17,880 bases of DNA. Origin: Bacilli bacterium (GTDB lineage Bacteria; Bacillota_I; Bacilli_A; RF39; UBA660). The stretch spans positions 1 through 17,880 of the forward strand of contig CAAGHO010000016.1 in NCBI GenBank assembly GCA_900769695.1, given 5' to 3'. This document shows, in pieces, positions 6,805 through 14,254 of this stretch. Each line of letters begins with the position of its first letter. Position 1 is the stretch's first letter. Both the position numbers and the translations under genes were made by a program. The notes beneath the pieces were generated by a model. The model made no database searches. It saw only the letters and a list, made by a program, of their open reading frames with translations, and was not told the DNA's origin.

Positions 6805-7254
6805 TTATTCACTTAAATCTCTATTTTTATATCCATACTTTTTCTTTTGTTCCATCATAAATGATGATATTTTCGTCTCTATTTCACTTAAAGCATTCTT
6901 AGAAATATTAGATAAAGTTACAAATTCTTTAACATAATCAATATGAATCTTACCCCAAATTATTCCACTTAGAACTTTTAAATCATTAAACATATCAGGA
7001 GTAATAGAATCTAAAAAATATCCAACAATAACCCTCTTTCTTCCAATTAAAATGCGTTCGTTTGTAAGAGCTATTACAGCAGTAGATACAATATCAAATG
7101 GATTATTATTTTTTTGAGCTACAAAAACATATAAAACTTCTTCTCCAGGATTTAAATGTCTTTCAACAACCTCTGAATTTTGTCTTATTCTCCACCCTAA
7201 CGTCATTGGATATTTTTCCATAAATCTTTTTGCTTGTTCATAAACACTTCCCAT
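6805..7254 (-). CDS. Bacterial PH-domain-like protein (bPH_3/YokE-like)
   Basis: A 149-residue cytoplasmic protein. The central region (about 35-130) has the alternating strands and closing helix of bacterial PH-like domains: the LNPGEEVLYVF entry strand, a strand ending VIALTNERILIG (a typical PH turn), GYFLDSITPDMFNDL and a closing amphipathic helix (about 117-138). These domains are non-enzymatic and usually scaffolds. It is last in a three-gene transcript after the anchored thioredoxin-fold protein, three bases downstream of its stop, with a GGAGG ribosome site lying inside the end of that gene. A partner function for the exported proteins is possible but unproven. Confidence 0.7.
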   Translation of the reverse strand: MGSVYEQAKRFMEKYPMTLGWRIRQNSEVVERHLNPGEEVLYVFVAQKNNNPFDIVSTAVIALTNERILIGRKRVIVGYFLDSITPDMFNDLKVLSGIIWGKIHIDYVKEFVTLSNISKNALSEIETKISSFMMEQKKKYGYKNRDLSE

Positions 7255-7257
7255 AAA

Positions 7258-7830
7258 TTATTCCTCCATAAAATTATTTTCTTTAAAGAAAGATATATAC
7301 TCACTTTTAGTTGTTAAACCTTCAACTTGATCTGAAATTTTTCCATCACCTACTACCAATAATAAAGGTGTTCCATAACCTTGTGAAAAATAATCATCTG
7401 ATGATACCAATTTAGCTACATCATCATCACTCAAATTATCAATATTTAAATAATTTATTTTTACATTATATTTATAAATAATATTTTCAAGAATTGGTGC
7501 TGCTATTTTACAATAACTACATGTTGGTCTTGAAAGTAAAACTATCGAATTTTGACTACCATTATATAAGTCAAGATAATCATCTATAGATATTTCATTT
7601 GGTGATGTTCTTTCATCATCATTTATCTCTCCTGCTTCTTTAGTAGCTATTTCTAATGTGTTACTACTACTATCATTTCCTGATGTAGAATTTTCCTTAT
7701 ATTTTTCTGAAGCAGAATTTGATATTGAAAATGAAACTAATATAAAAAGTAAACTTGCAATTACAATTACACTAATTTTAAATAATTTATCTTTTTGAAT
7801 TACTATTTCATTATCTTTTTTCTTTGTCAT
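7258..7830 (-). CDS. Membrane-anchored thioredoxin-fold protein (CSYC active site)
   Basis: Residues about 17-37 are a signal anchor after a basic N-terminus. A Ser/Asn/Glu-rich linker follows (about 38-80), then a thioredoxin fold (about 80-190) facing outside. The redox motif is Cys104-Ser-Tyr-Cys107 in SRPTCSYCKIAAP, with the cis-proline Pro155 in GTPLLLVV and a final GLTTKSEY segment like the thioredoxin C-terminal strand and helix. It would act as a thiol-disulphide oxidoreductase or as a small-disulphide carrier at the cell surface. RBS AAAGGAG. Second gene of the transcript, 21 bases after the nuclease. Confidence 0.87.
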   Translation of the reverse strand: MTKKKDNEIVIQKDKLFKISVIVIASLLFILVSFSISNSASEKYKENSTSGNDSSSNTLEIATKEAGEINDDERTSPNEISIDDYLDLYNGSQNSIVLLSRPTCSYCKIAAPILENIIYKYNVKINYLNIDNLSDDDVAKLVSSDDYFSQGYGTPLLLVVGDGKISDQVEGLTTKSEYISFFKENNFMEE

Positions 7831-7851
7831 AAATACTTCTCCTTTGAAATA

Positions 7852-8412
7852 TTATAACATAGATTTAATTTCTTTCCTAATATATTTAAATATTTTATCT
7901 AGAATACTATCTATCATTTCATCTTCCAAATCAGATGTTTTTTTATCACTCCAAATATTTAACTTTTTACTTTTAGCCTTTAATTGAGCTTTTTTTAAAT
8001 TAGCAATATATTTATAATCTCCATATAAATATTTAACTTCTGCATATCCTTTTTCCACCAATTCTTCCTGCAACAATTTTCCATCTACAAATATCCAAGC
8101 TAATTTTCTTCCATATTTATCTTCTTTATCTGAATTAGAATCGTATTCTAAAACTATTTTTTTAGCTTGTCTTAATCTGTTACAAGTATAATTACTAGCT
8201 TTTTTTGCATAAGGTTCTTCTTTTTTAGAACCATGTTTTAATTCCGGTGTGTTAATAGCAAGAAATCTCGTTGAATACTCTTTATTATTAATAATAAACC
8301 TAGCAGTATCCCCATCAACACACTTAGAAAGTTTTACAACATCACTTTCTGCTTCTACATTAGAAAAAGAAAATACAAGTAATAAACATAATCCTACTAA
8401 AACTTTTTTCAT
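7852..8412 (-). CDS. Secreted thermonuclease (staphylococcal nuclease family)
   Basis: A calcium-dependent DNA/RNA phosphodiesterase of the SNase family, exported by an N-terminal signal peptide (about 1-21, cleavage near VEA/ES). The nuclease domain covers about 25-155. Family residues are present: Asp33 and Asp35 in CVDGDTAR, Arg49 and Glu57 in RFLAINTPE, and Arg102 in KYGRKLAW. The conserved VDGKLLQEELVEKGYAEV segment follows at 109-126. A lysine-rich, helical tail (about 157-186) extends beyond the usual domain. It is first in an operon with the thioredoxin-fold and PH-like genes and could serve nutrient acquisition or defence from extracellular DNA. Confidence 0.92.
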   Translation of the reverse strand: MKKVLVGLCLLLVFSFSNVEAESDVVKLSKCVDGDTARFIINNKEYSTRFLAINTPELKHGSKKEEPYAKKASNYTCNRLRQAKKIVLEYDSNSDKEDKYGRKLAWIFVDGKLLQEELVEKGYAEVKYLYGDYKYIANLKKAQLKAKSKKLNIWSDKKTSDLEDEMIDSILDKIFKYIRKEIKSML

Positions 8413-8431
8413 AATCTCTACCTCTTCTTAT

Positions 8432-8459
8432 ATTATAACAATTAAATATAATTTGTCGA
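8432..8459 (-). promoter_or_regulatory. Promoter of the nuclease operon
   Basis: Minus strand TCGACA (8454-8459), 16-bp spacer, TATAAT (8432-8437), then an AGAGGT ribosome site before the ATG. It is in the divergent space shared with the gene at 8515. Confidence 0.6.
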
Positions 8460-8514
8460 AACAATTATCTACTTTTTTAAAGAAATTTTACATATTATTT
8501 TAACGGAGGATTAT

Positions 8515-9429
8515 ATGAAAATAAAAATTGGATTACCTAAAGGACTTTTATATTATTATTATAAAGATTTATGGATTTATTTTTTTAAATATTTAGATTG
8601 TACTACTATAGAAAGTATCAACAGTAATAAAAAAATTTTAGAAGAAGGAGAAAAATTAGTTCTTGATGAATCATGTCTTTCCCTAAAACTTTTCTTAGGA
8701 CATGTTTCTTATTTAAAAGATAAATGTGATTATATTTTAGTACCTAGAATATTTTCTGTTAAGAAAAATGAAGGAGTATGTACTAATTTTAGTTGTTTAT
8801 ATGATCTTACTAATAATGTTTTAGAAGATATTAATATTTTAAACTATAATATTGATTTAACTACAAAAGATAGTGAATTATTAGGATTTTTAAAAATAGG
8901 AAGAGACTTGGGATTTTCATATATTAAATCTTATAAAGCATATAAATTTGCGAAGAGAAAAAGCTTAGAAATTAGAAAAGAAAAAGAAAGAGAACAAGAA
9001 AAAAAATTAAATGATAATAATTTAAAGATATTACTTGCAGCTCATCCGTATAATTTGTATGATGAATTAATTGGTAAACAAATTACTAAATACTTAGAAA
9101 ATGAAAACATAACTGTTTTATATAGTGATAGAGTTTATTCTAATTTAATTGATCCATTATGTGATAAATTATCTACTGATATTTATTGGACTTATAGTAA
9201 AGAAGTAATCGCGAGTATTGAATATTATAAAGATAGAGTCAACGGTATTATTATGTTGTCATCATTTCCATGTGGACCAGACTCTCTATCTAACGATTTA
9301 ATCTCAAGAAGAGTCAAGAACTTACCAATTCTTTCTTTATTATTTGAAGACTTAAATAGTGATATTGGTCTTTTAACTAGATTAGAAAGTTTTTGTGATA
9401 TTTTGAAACAAAAGGAGGATAAATCTTGA
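8515..9429 (+). CDS. 2-hydroxyacyl-CoA dehydratase-superfamily protein, DUF2229 type
   Basis: A 304-residue protein of the family usually found fused to acyl-CoA dehydratase activases (CoA enzyme activase, DUF2229). The opening KIGLPKGLLYYYY with the LDESCLSLKLFLGHV segment (51-64, Cys54) is typical, as is the later SSFPCGPDS (249-257, Cys253). Cys89 and Cys94 lie in GVCTNFSC. These cysteines probably bind a [4Fe-4S] or double-cubane cluster. A basic helix around 146-165 separates two lobes. No membrane segment. RBS GGAGG. The stop overlaps the TTG start of the next gene (TTGA), so the three genes from 8515 to 11431 form one coupled operon. The substrate is unknown. Confidence 0.85.
   Translation: MKIKIGLPKGLLYYYYKDLWIYFFKYLDCTTIESINSNKKILEEGEKLVLDESCLSLKLFLGHVSYLKDKCDYILVPRIFSVKKNEGVCTNFSCLYDLTNNVLEDINILNYNIDLTTKDSELLGFLKIGRDLGFSYIKSYKAYKFAKRKSLEIRKEKEREQEKKLNDNNLKILLAAHPYNLYDELIGKQITKYLENENITVLYSDRVYSNLIDPLCDKLSTDIYWTYSKEVIASIEYYKDRVNGIIMLSSFPCGPDSLSNDLISRRVKNLPILSLLFEDLNSDIGLLTRLESFCDILKQKEDKS
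9411..9428 (+). promoter_or_regulatory. Strong ribosome site deciding a TTG start
   Basis: AAAGGAGG at 9411-9418 lies seven bases before the TTG at 9426-9428. No ATG is present at suitable spacing, so TTG is the start of the second dehydratase-family gene. Confidence 0.75.
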
Positions 9430-10490
9430 AAGATATAATTAGTTTCCCTCATATGGGAAAATATTCTTATCCTATTACTTATTTATTAAAGAAATTAACC
9501 AATATGAAGGTTATGCCTGCTCCTCCTATTACTAAAAAAACTAAAGAATTAGGTGAAAAGTATTCTCCTAGTGATGTTTGTATTCCTTTTAAATATAACT
9601 TAGGAAATTTTATAGAGTCGCTTGATAACGGCGCGACTATCTTGTTTCAAGCTGGTGGAGGTTGTAGATATAGATACTATGGTGAAGATCAAGAACAAAT
9701 TTTAAAAGATATGGGATATAAATTTAAATTTATTAAACTAGTTTCTAAAGATAAAATTCATGTATTAGAAGTATTTAAAGTATTTAAAAATCTAAATAAA
9801 AATCTATCTTTTATGAAATTTATCCATACTTTTATAATTACCTTCTTTTATATTGTTTATATGGATAAGATAGACATAATCATCAGAAAAAATATTGGTT
9901 TTGCAACTGATAAAAATGAATTCTTAAATTTGAATAATAAAATGTTAAAAGAATTTTCTTCTAAAAACTCACTTTTAGGACTAACTATTTCTTATTTAAA
10001 ATATAAGCATAAATTCAAAAAAATTAAAGTTAATAAAAGCAAGAACTGTTTAAAAGTCGGTATTATTGGAGAGTTATATACGTCAATGGAGCCTTTTTCA
10101 AGTTACTTTTTAGAAGAAAAACTAGCCTCATTTAACATAGAAGTTAAAAGATATACTGATCTTACATACCTTCTTTTTACAAAAGCTTTATCAACAAAAC
10201 ATATGTTGAGAGTTACTAAAAAATATTGTAGATATACTCTAGGGGCAGACGGACTTGATAACGTTTATAGAACCATAAAATTATCAAAGAAATATGATGG
10301 AATTATCCATACAAAACCTTTTGGATGTACTCCAGAAATTGGAGCTATACCTATTATTGAAAAGGTAGCCAGTGAAAAAAATATTCCAATTATTTTCTTT
10401 TCATTTGATTCTAATACCTCAGAAGAAGGTATTAATACAAGACTTGAAGCTTTCTATGATTTAATAAAGTATCGAAAGGAGAAACTATGA
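9426..10490 (+). CDS. 2-hydroxyacyl-CoA dehydratase (HgdB/BcrC-like) superfamily protein
   Basis: A 354-residue partner of the gene before it. In the large fused activase proteins this region follows DUF2229. Cluster-type cysteines are Cys52 in SDVCIPFKYNLG, Cys80 in QAGGGCRYRYYG and Cys301 in KPFGCTPEIG, the three-cysteine pattern of HgdB-like subunits. A moderately hydrophobic stretch at about 130-147 is probably a buried helix. The gene begins with TTG and overlaps its neighbours by 4 bases at each end (TTGA and ATGA). It should work with the activase encoded next, which would inject electrons using ATP. Reaction and substrate cannot be read from the sequence. Confidence 0.84.
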   Translation: MKDIISFPHMGKYSYPITYLLKKLTNMKVMPAPPITKKTKELGEKYSPSDVCIPFKYNLGNFIESLDNGATILFQAGGGCRYRYYGEDQEQILKDMGYKFKFIKLVSKDKIHVLEVFKVFKNLNKNLSFMKFIHTFIITFFYIVYMDKIDIIIRKNIGFATDKNEFLNLNNKMLKEFSSKNSLLGLTISYLKYKHKFKKIKVNKSKNCLKVGIIGELYTSMEPFSSYFLEEKLASFNIEVKRYTDLTYLLFTKALSTKHMLRVTKKYCRYTLGADGLDNVYRTIKLSKKYDGIIHTKPFGCTPEIGAIPIIEKVASEKNIPIIFFSFDSNTSEEGINTRLEAFYDLIKYRKEKL

Positions 10491-11431
10491 AAAAAGCCTA
10501 TTTAGGAGTAGATATAGGATCTATTTCAACTAAAGCTGTAATAATTGATAGTGATAATAATATTCTTTTAGAAAAATATATTTGGACAGAAGGAAATCCA
10601 ATTAAAGCTGTTAATGAAATTATGTCTTATTTTAAAAAGAATATAAGTAAAGATATAAAAATTGTTGGTGTTGGTACAACAGGTTCAGCTAGAAAACTGA
10701 TTGGTAGTATTTTAAATGCTAATATTATAAAAAATGAAATAACTGCTCATGCGATTGGTACATTATCTAGATATCCTGATATTAAAACTATTATTGAAAT
10801 TGGTGGACAAGATTCTAAAATTATTTTACTTGAAAATGGTATTGTTATTGATTACGCTATGAATACATTATGTGCTGCTGGAACTGGTGCTTTTTTATCT
10901 AGCCAAGCTAAAAGATTAGGTGTAGATGTAGAAGATTTTGGTACTATTGCCATATCTAGTAATAACCCTACTCCAATTGCTGCTCGTTGTACAGTTTTTG
11001 CAGAAAGTGATTTAGTTCATAAAGCCCAGATGGGATATCCTAAAAAAGATATCATTGCAGGTCTTTGTAAAAGTATTGCCCTAAATTATTTGAATAATGT
11101 AGCTAAGGGTAAAAAAATCAAAGAACCTATTATTTTTCAAGGTGGAGTGAGTAAAAATATTGGTGTAAAAAAAGCATTTGAAGATATTTTAAATACTAAA
11201 ATAATAACTGACAAAGATGGACATTTAATGGGTGCTTTAGGAGTTGCCATCTTATCTAAAAAAGAAAAAGAAATTGATTTTAGTTTTGATATAACTAATT
11301 ATAAATTTGAAACTAGTAGTTCTTTTTGTTCTAAATGTCCTAATAATTGTGAAATAATAAAAGTTATGAAAAACAAAGATTTAATTGATTCCTGGGGAAA
11401 TAGATGTGATAGAGGAAAAATAAAAGTATAA
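10487..11431 (+). CDS. Acyl-CoA dehydratase activase (BadF/BadG/BcrA/BcrD ATPase family)
   Basis: An ASKHA-fold, Fe-S ATPase that drives electrons into 2-hydroxyacyl-CoA dehydratase-type partners. The phosphate-1 motif GVDIGSISTKA is at 7-17, the GVGTTGSAR turn at 61-69, the IEIGGQDSK adenosine-side motif at 103-111 and FQGGVSKN at 217-224. The two cysteines that hold the bridging [4Fe-4S] cluster at the homodimer interface are Cys129 (TLCAAGTG) and Cys168 (ARCTVFAES). An extra C-terminal cysteine set (Cys281, Cys284, Cys288, Cys307) may bind another cluster; it matches the junction region of the large fused proteins. RBS AAAGGAG, ATGA overlap with the gene before. A bidirectional terminator follows at once. 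Confidence 0.93.
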   Translation: MKKAYLGVDIGSISTKAVIIDSDNNILLEKYIWTEGNPIKAVNEIMSYFKKNISKDIKIVGVGTTGSARKLIGSILNANIIKNEITAHAIGTLSRYPDIKTIIEIGGQDSKIILLENGIVIDYAMNTLCAAGTGAFLSSQAKRLGVDVEDFGTIAISSNNPTPIAARCTVFAESDLVHKAQMGYPKKDIIAGLCKSIALNYLNNVAKGKKIKEPIIFQGGVSKNIGVKKAFEDILNTKIITDKDGHLMGALGVAILSKKEKEIDFSFDITNYKFETSSSFCSKCPNNCEIIKVMKNKDLIDSWGNRCDRGKIKV

Positions 11432-11465
11432 AAGCCATAACATTAATAAGTTATGACTTTTTATT
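11431..11465. terminator. Bidirectional terminator between convergent genes
   Basis: AAAGCCATAAC (11431-11441) pairs with GTTATGACTTT (11450-11460) over an 8-base loop, with U-tracts available on both strands. It begins in the stop codon of the activase gene and contains the stop codon and last codons of the minus-strand gene ending at 11451. Confidence 0.75.
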
Positions 11466-11816
11466 TACAATTTTCTTTGCTATCATATTTTGCCTTTTTA
11501 TTAAATTTTTATTAAGTTTAGGCACCAAATTAATATCTTGTAAATATCTATTATTTTCACTAAAAGATGTATCATCAATTATATCTTTTAAACATTCAGC
11601 ATTCTTTTTTGAAAATATATCATCAGTTATAACTAATGACTCTTGCAATAATAATTTTGATATTTTTTCTAAATCATAAAATCTATAGATATGATTTAAA
11701 AAATGAAATTCATTTCCTATTTGAACGTAACTAATTCCATTTTTTATCAAATCCCTAATTAATTCTTCTTCAAACACTTCTAAATTATCAATTAAAATAT
11801 TTACTACTCTACCCAT
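11451..11816 (-). CDS. Small unknown protein (121 aa) coupled to the ABC-F gene
   Basis: I do not recognise it. It has no signal, membrane helix or cysteine pattern of note; it reads as a mostly helical cytoplasmic protein with a basic, lysine-rich C-terminus (about 100-121). The start overlaps the end of the ABC-F gene by 8 bases with only a poor ribosome site, so translation probably depends on the upstream gene. The final codons are part of the shared terminator hairpin. Confidence 0.65.
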   Translation of the reverse strand: MGRVVNILIDNLEVFEEELIRDLIKNGISYVQIGNEFHFLNHIYRFYDLEKISKLLLQESLVITDDIFSKKNAECLKDIIDDTSFSENNRYLQDINLVPKLNKNLIKRQNMIAKKIVNKKS

Positions 11817-13401
11817 TTTTTTTCTTTTCTAAATACTCCTCATATGGAATACTTCTATCAATAATAGTACCATCACTTTTTATTTCTATAATACGATTAG
11901 CAACAGTAGAGTTTAATTCATAATCACGAGTTGTAAAAATAATTTCTCCATCAAACTTTTCCATACCCTTATTTAATGAAGTAATGCTTTCTAGATCTAA
12001 GTGGTTTGTTGGTTCATCTAAAATTAAGAAATTAGGTTGTTCTAACATCATTTTTGATAACATACAACGAGCTTTTTCTCCTCCTGATAAGACATTAACT
12101 TTTTTAAATACATCTTCTCCTGAAAATAACATTCTACCTAAGAAACCACGTAATACTGTTTCATCTTTTATATCATAGTACTGTCCAATCCATTCAATTA
12201 TATTTTTATCTGTTTTAAAGAATTCTGTATTATCTTGAGGTAAATATCCATAATTTATAGTTTTACCCCATTCAATCATTCCTTTAATATCTTTATCTTT
12301 ATAAGTCAAAATATTGAATAATGCTGTTTTTACGAAGTCATCTTCAGCTAGTATTGCTACCTTGTCACCTTTTAAAATAGTAAACGATACTTTATTAAGA
12401 ATCTTTTTGCCATCTATTTCTTTAGTTAAGCTAGTTACTTTTAATATTTCTTTACCACTTGGTTTTTCTACCTTAAAATCTATATATGGATATTTGCGTG
12501 ATGATGGAACAATTTCATCAAGTTCAATTTTTTCAAGCATTTTCTTTCTAGATGTAGCTTGCTTAGATTTAGAAGCATTAGCAGAGAATCTAGCGATAAA
12601 TGATTGTAGTTCTTTAATCTTTTCTTCTTTTTTCTTATTAGATTCTCTCATTTGTTTTTGTAATAGTTCACTAGATTCAAACCAGAAATCATAGTTACCA
12701 ATATATAGTTTTATTTTACCATAATCAATATCTGCAATATGAGTACAAACATTATTTAAAAAATGTCTATCATGTGATACAACAATTACAGTATTGTTAA
12801 AATTAATTAAGAATTCTTCTAACCATTTAATTGCATCAATATCTAAGCTGTTTGTTGGTTCATCTAAAAGTAAAATATCAGGGTTACCAAATAATGAACC
12901 AGCAAGTAACACTTTAACTCTATCTTTTACAGGTATTTCTTTCATTAAAGAGTAATGAAGTTCAGGTAAAACACCAAGATTATTTAATAATGTAGCAGCA
13001 TCAGCCTCAGCATTCCATCCATCTAAATCCATAAATTCAGACTCAAGTTCTGCAAGCTTCATTCCATCTTCATCACTAAATTCAGTATGAGAATATAATT
13101 CATTTTTTTCTTCCATTATTTGATATAGTCTAGCATTTCCCATTATAACAACGTCGATAACTCTCATCTCATCATATTGGTAATGATCCTGTTTTAAAAC
13201 AGAAATTCTTTCACCCTTGGTAATAATAATCTCACCAGTAGTAGTTTCAATTTCACCAGAAAGTAATTTTAAAAATGTAGACTTACCACTACCGTTTGCC
13301 CCAATCAAACCATAACAATTACCATTTGTAAATTTAATATTAACATCTTCAAATAAAGTTCTCTTTCCAAACTTTAAACTCACATTATTTACTTGTATCA
13401 T
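11809..13401 (-). CDS. ABC-F ATPase, YkpA/YbiT-like, with one degenerate ATP site
   Basis: A soluble twin-ATPase protein (530 aa) of the ABC-F group, which bind ribosomes and act in translation or stress responses. The N-terminus (NCYGLIGANGSGKSTFLKLL) and overall length match YkpA/YbiT. Domain 1: Walker A GANGSGKS (34-41), Walker B with Glu181, H-switch His210, but the signature LSGGx is replaced by IPVKDR (156-161). The interdomain linker (about 240-300) is charged and helical, as in ribosome-binding members. Domain 2: signature LSGGE (438-442) and Walker B Glu463 are intact, but Walker A has become LAEDDFVKTA (351-360) and the H-switch is Arg492. All the losses fall in the same composite site. 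RBS GAGGTGG. First gene of a two-gene unit. Confidence 0.93.
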   Translation of the reverse strand: MIQVNNVSLKFGKRTLFEDVNIKFTNGNCYGLIGANGSGKSTFLKLLSGEIETTTGEIIITKGERISVLKQDHYQYDEMRVIDVVIMGNARLYQIMEEKNELYSHTEFSDEDGMKLAELESEFMDLDGWNAEADAATLLNNLGVLPELHYSLMKEIPVKDRVKVLLAGSLFGNPDILLLDEPTNSLDIDAIKWLEEFLINFNNTVIVVSHDRHFLNNVCTHIADIDYGKIKLYIGNYDFWFESSELLQKQMRESNKKKEEKIKELQSFIARFSANASKSKQATSRKKMLEKIELDEIVPSSRKYPYIDFKVEKPSGKEILKVTSLTKEIDGKKILNKVSFTILKGDKVAILAEDDFVKTALFNILTYKDKDIKGMIEWGKTINYGYLPQDNTEFFKTDKNIIEWIGQYYDIKDETVLRGFLGRMLFSGEDVFKKVNVLSGGEKARCMLSKMMLEQPNFLILDEPTNHLDLESITSLNKGMEKFDGEIIFTTRDYELNSTVANRIIEIKSDGTIIDRSIPYEEYLEKKKNG

Positions 13402-13426
13402 TTATACCACCTCAAAACTAGTTAAA

Positions 13427-13455
13427 ATTTTATCAAAAATTATTAGAAATTACAA
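13427..13455 (-). promoter_or_regulatory. Promoter of the ABC-F gene
   Basis: Minus strand TTGTAA (13450-13455), 17-bp spacer, TAAAAT (13427-13432), about 25 bases before the start codon and just after the terminator of the upstream operon. Confidence 0.6.
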
Positions 13456-13470
13456 GTTATTAGGAATTTT

Positions 13471-13513
13471 TAAAAATAAAAAGTATCTTCATTACTATTA
13501 TAGAAGACACTTT
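13471..13513 (-). terminator. Terminator of the membrane-protein/kinase-like operon
   Basis: Minus strand AAAGTGTCTTC (13503-13513) pairs with GAAGATACTTT (13480-13490), with one G-U or mismatched position, followed by U-rich sequence (13471-13479). It begins 10 bases after the stop codon of the last kinase-like gene. Confidence 0.75.
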
Positions 13514-13523
13514 CAATTTTTAA

Positions 13524-14204
13524 TTATAGTTTAATTAATCTTTTTGGACATTCTTTTAAATTTTTACTTTGGCTTGCTTCTTCTTTTAGAAAATCACTTA
13601 TAAGCTCGTAAGATGATGATTTTAGCATTTCTTTTATAGAATTAAGCATTTCAGTCTTTTTCTTTTTAGATAATGATTTACTTAAACTATTGCCTAATAA
13701 TTCTTCAATAACATAAGTGTTTAACTTATCTAGATTTTCTCTAGGCAAAGATTTATTTTCCTTACTAATCTTAAAACTTCCTGGATCAATTAAGTAAATA
13801 GAGCCATTATAAATAGTATTATCATAAGAAAGATCTTCAATATCAACGCCTTTTTCTGAAAGTAATAATGTATCTTCTTCTAAAAATTTTACCTCATCAA
13901 TAAATTTATCAAACATCATGCTAGACATAGTTTGATAATGCTGTTTAAATTCTGTTGCATATCCTAAGAATTTATAACTATAACTGGTAATACATCCAAC
14001 TGACATTAAATATCTTTTTGTTTTAATTAACTTTAGATATTCAACCATTTCTTTATCAATACCTGTTTTAATGCTTCTTTCTTTATAAAACTTTAAAGCT
14101 AAATCTTTGTATATGTATACCTCAGCCTCACAACCTTCGTTCAAGTAATTATCAGCATCTTTTTCAAAAAAGATTTCTTTTCCATTTAAATATATACAAC
14201 TCAT
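13524..14204 (-). CDS. Protein-kinase-fold protein, paralogue 2 (226 aa)
   Basis: A compact kinase-like protein that I cannot assign to a named family. The expected landmarks appear in order: a Gly/Glu nucleotide loop NEGCEAEVY (22-30), the beta-3 lysine Lys38 in LALKFYK, the catalytic-loop pair Asp124 and Asn129 (DLSYDN, the spacing of the HRD-to-Asn step), and the metal Asp140 in LIDPGSF, corresponding to DFG. The spacing of Asn129 to Asp140 (11) is short, as in small RIO/phosphotransferase-like kinases. The lysine-rich C-terminal tail is helical. The gene directly upstream encodes a clear paralogue. Its substrate could be a protein or a small molecule. It has an internal promoter of its own and an AGAGGG ribosome site. 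Confidence 0.75.
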   Translation of the reverse strand: MSCIYLNGKEIFFEKDADNYLNEGCEAEVYIYKDLALKFYKERSIKTGIDKEMVEYLKLIKTKRYLMSVGCITSYSYKFLGYATEFKQHYQTMSSMMFDKFIDEVKFLEEDTLLLSEKGVDIEDLSYDNTIYNGSIYLIDPGSFKISKENKSLPRENLDKLNTYVIEELLGNSLSKSLSKKKKTEMLNSIKEMLKSSSYELISDFLKEEASQSKNLKECPKRLIKL

Positions 14205-14228
14205 AATAAACCCTCTTTATGAATGCAT

Positions 14229-14237
14229 ATTATATCA
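14229..14237 (-). promoter_or_regulatory. Extended -10 promoter inside the kinase-like gene pair
   Basis: Minus strand TGATATAAT (14229-14237), a TGn-extended -10 box 25 bases before the second kinase-like gene; no good -35. It shares AATGTGATATAAT with the promoter of the large RNA at 16249. Confidence 0.5.
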
Positions 14238-14254
14238 CATTTTTTTAATTTTTA

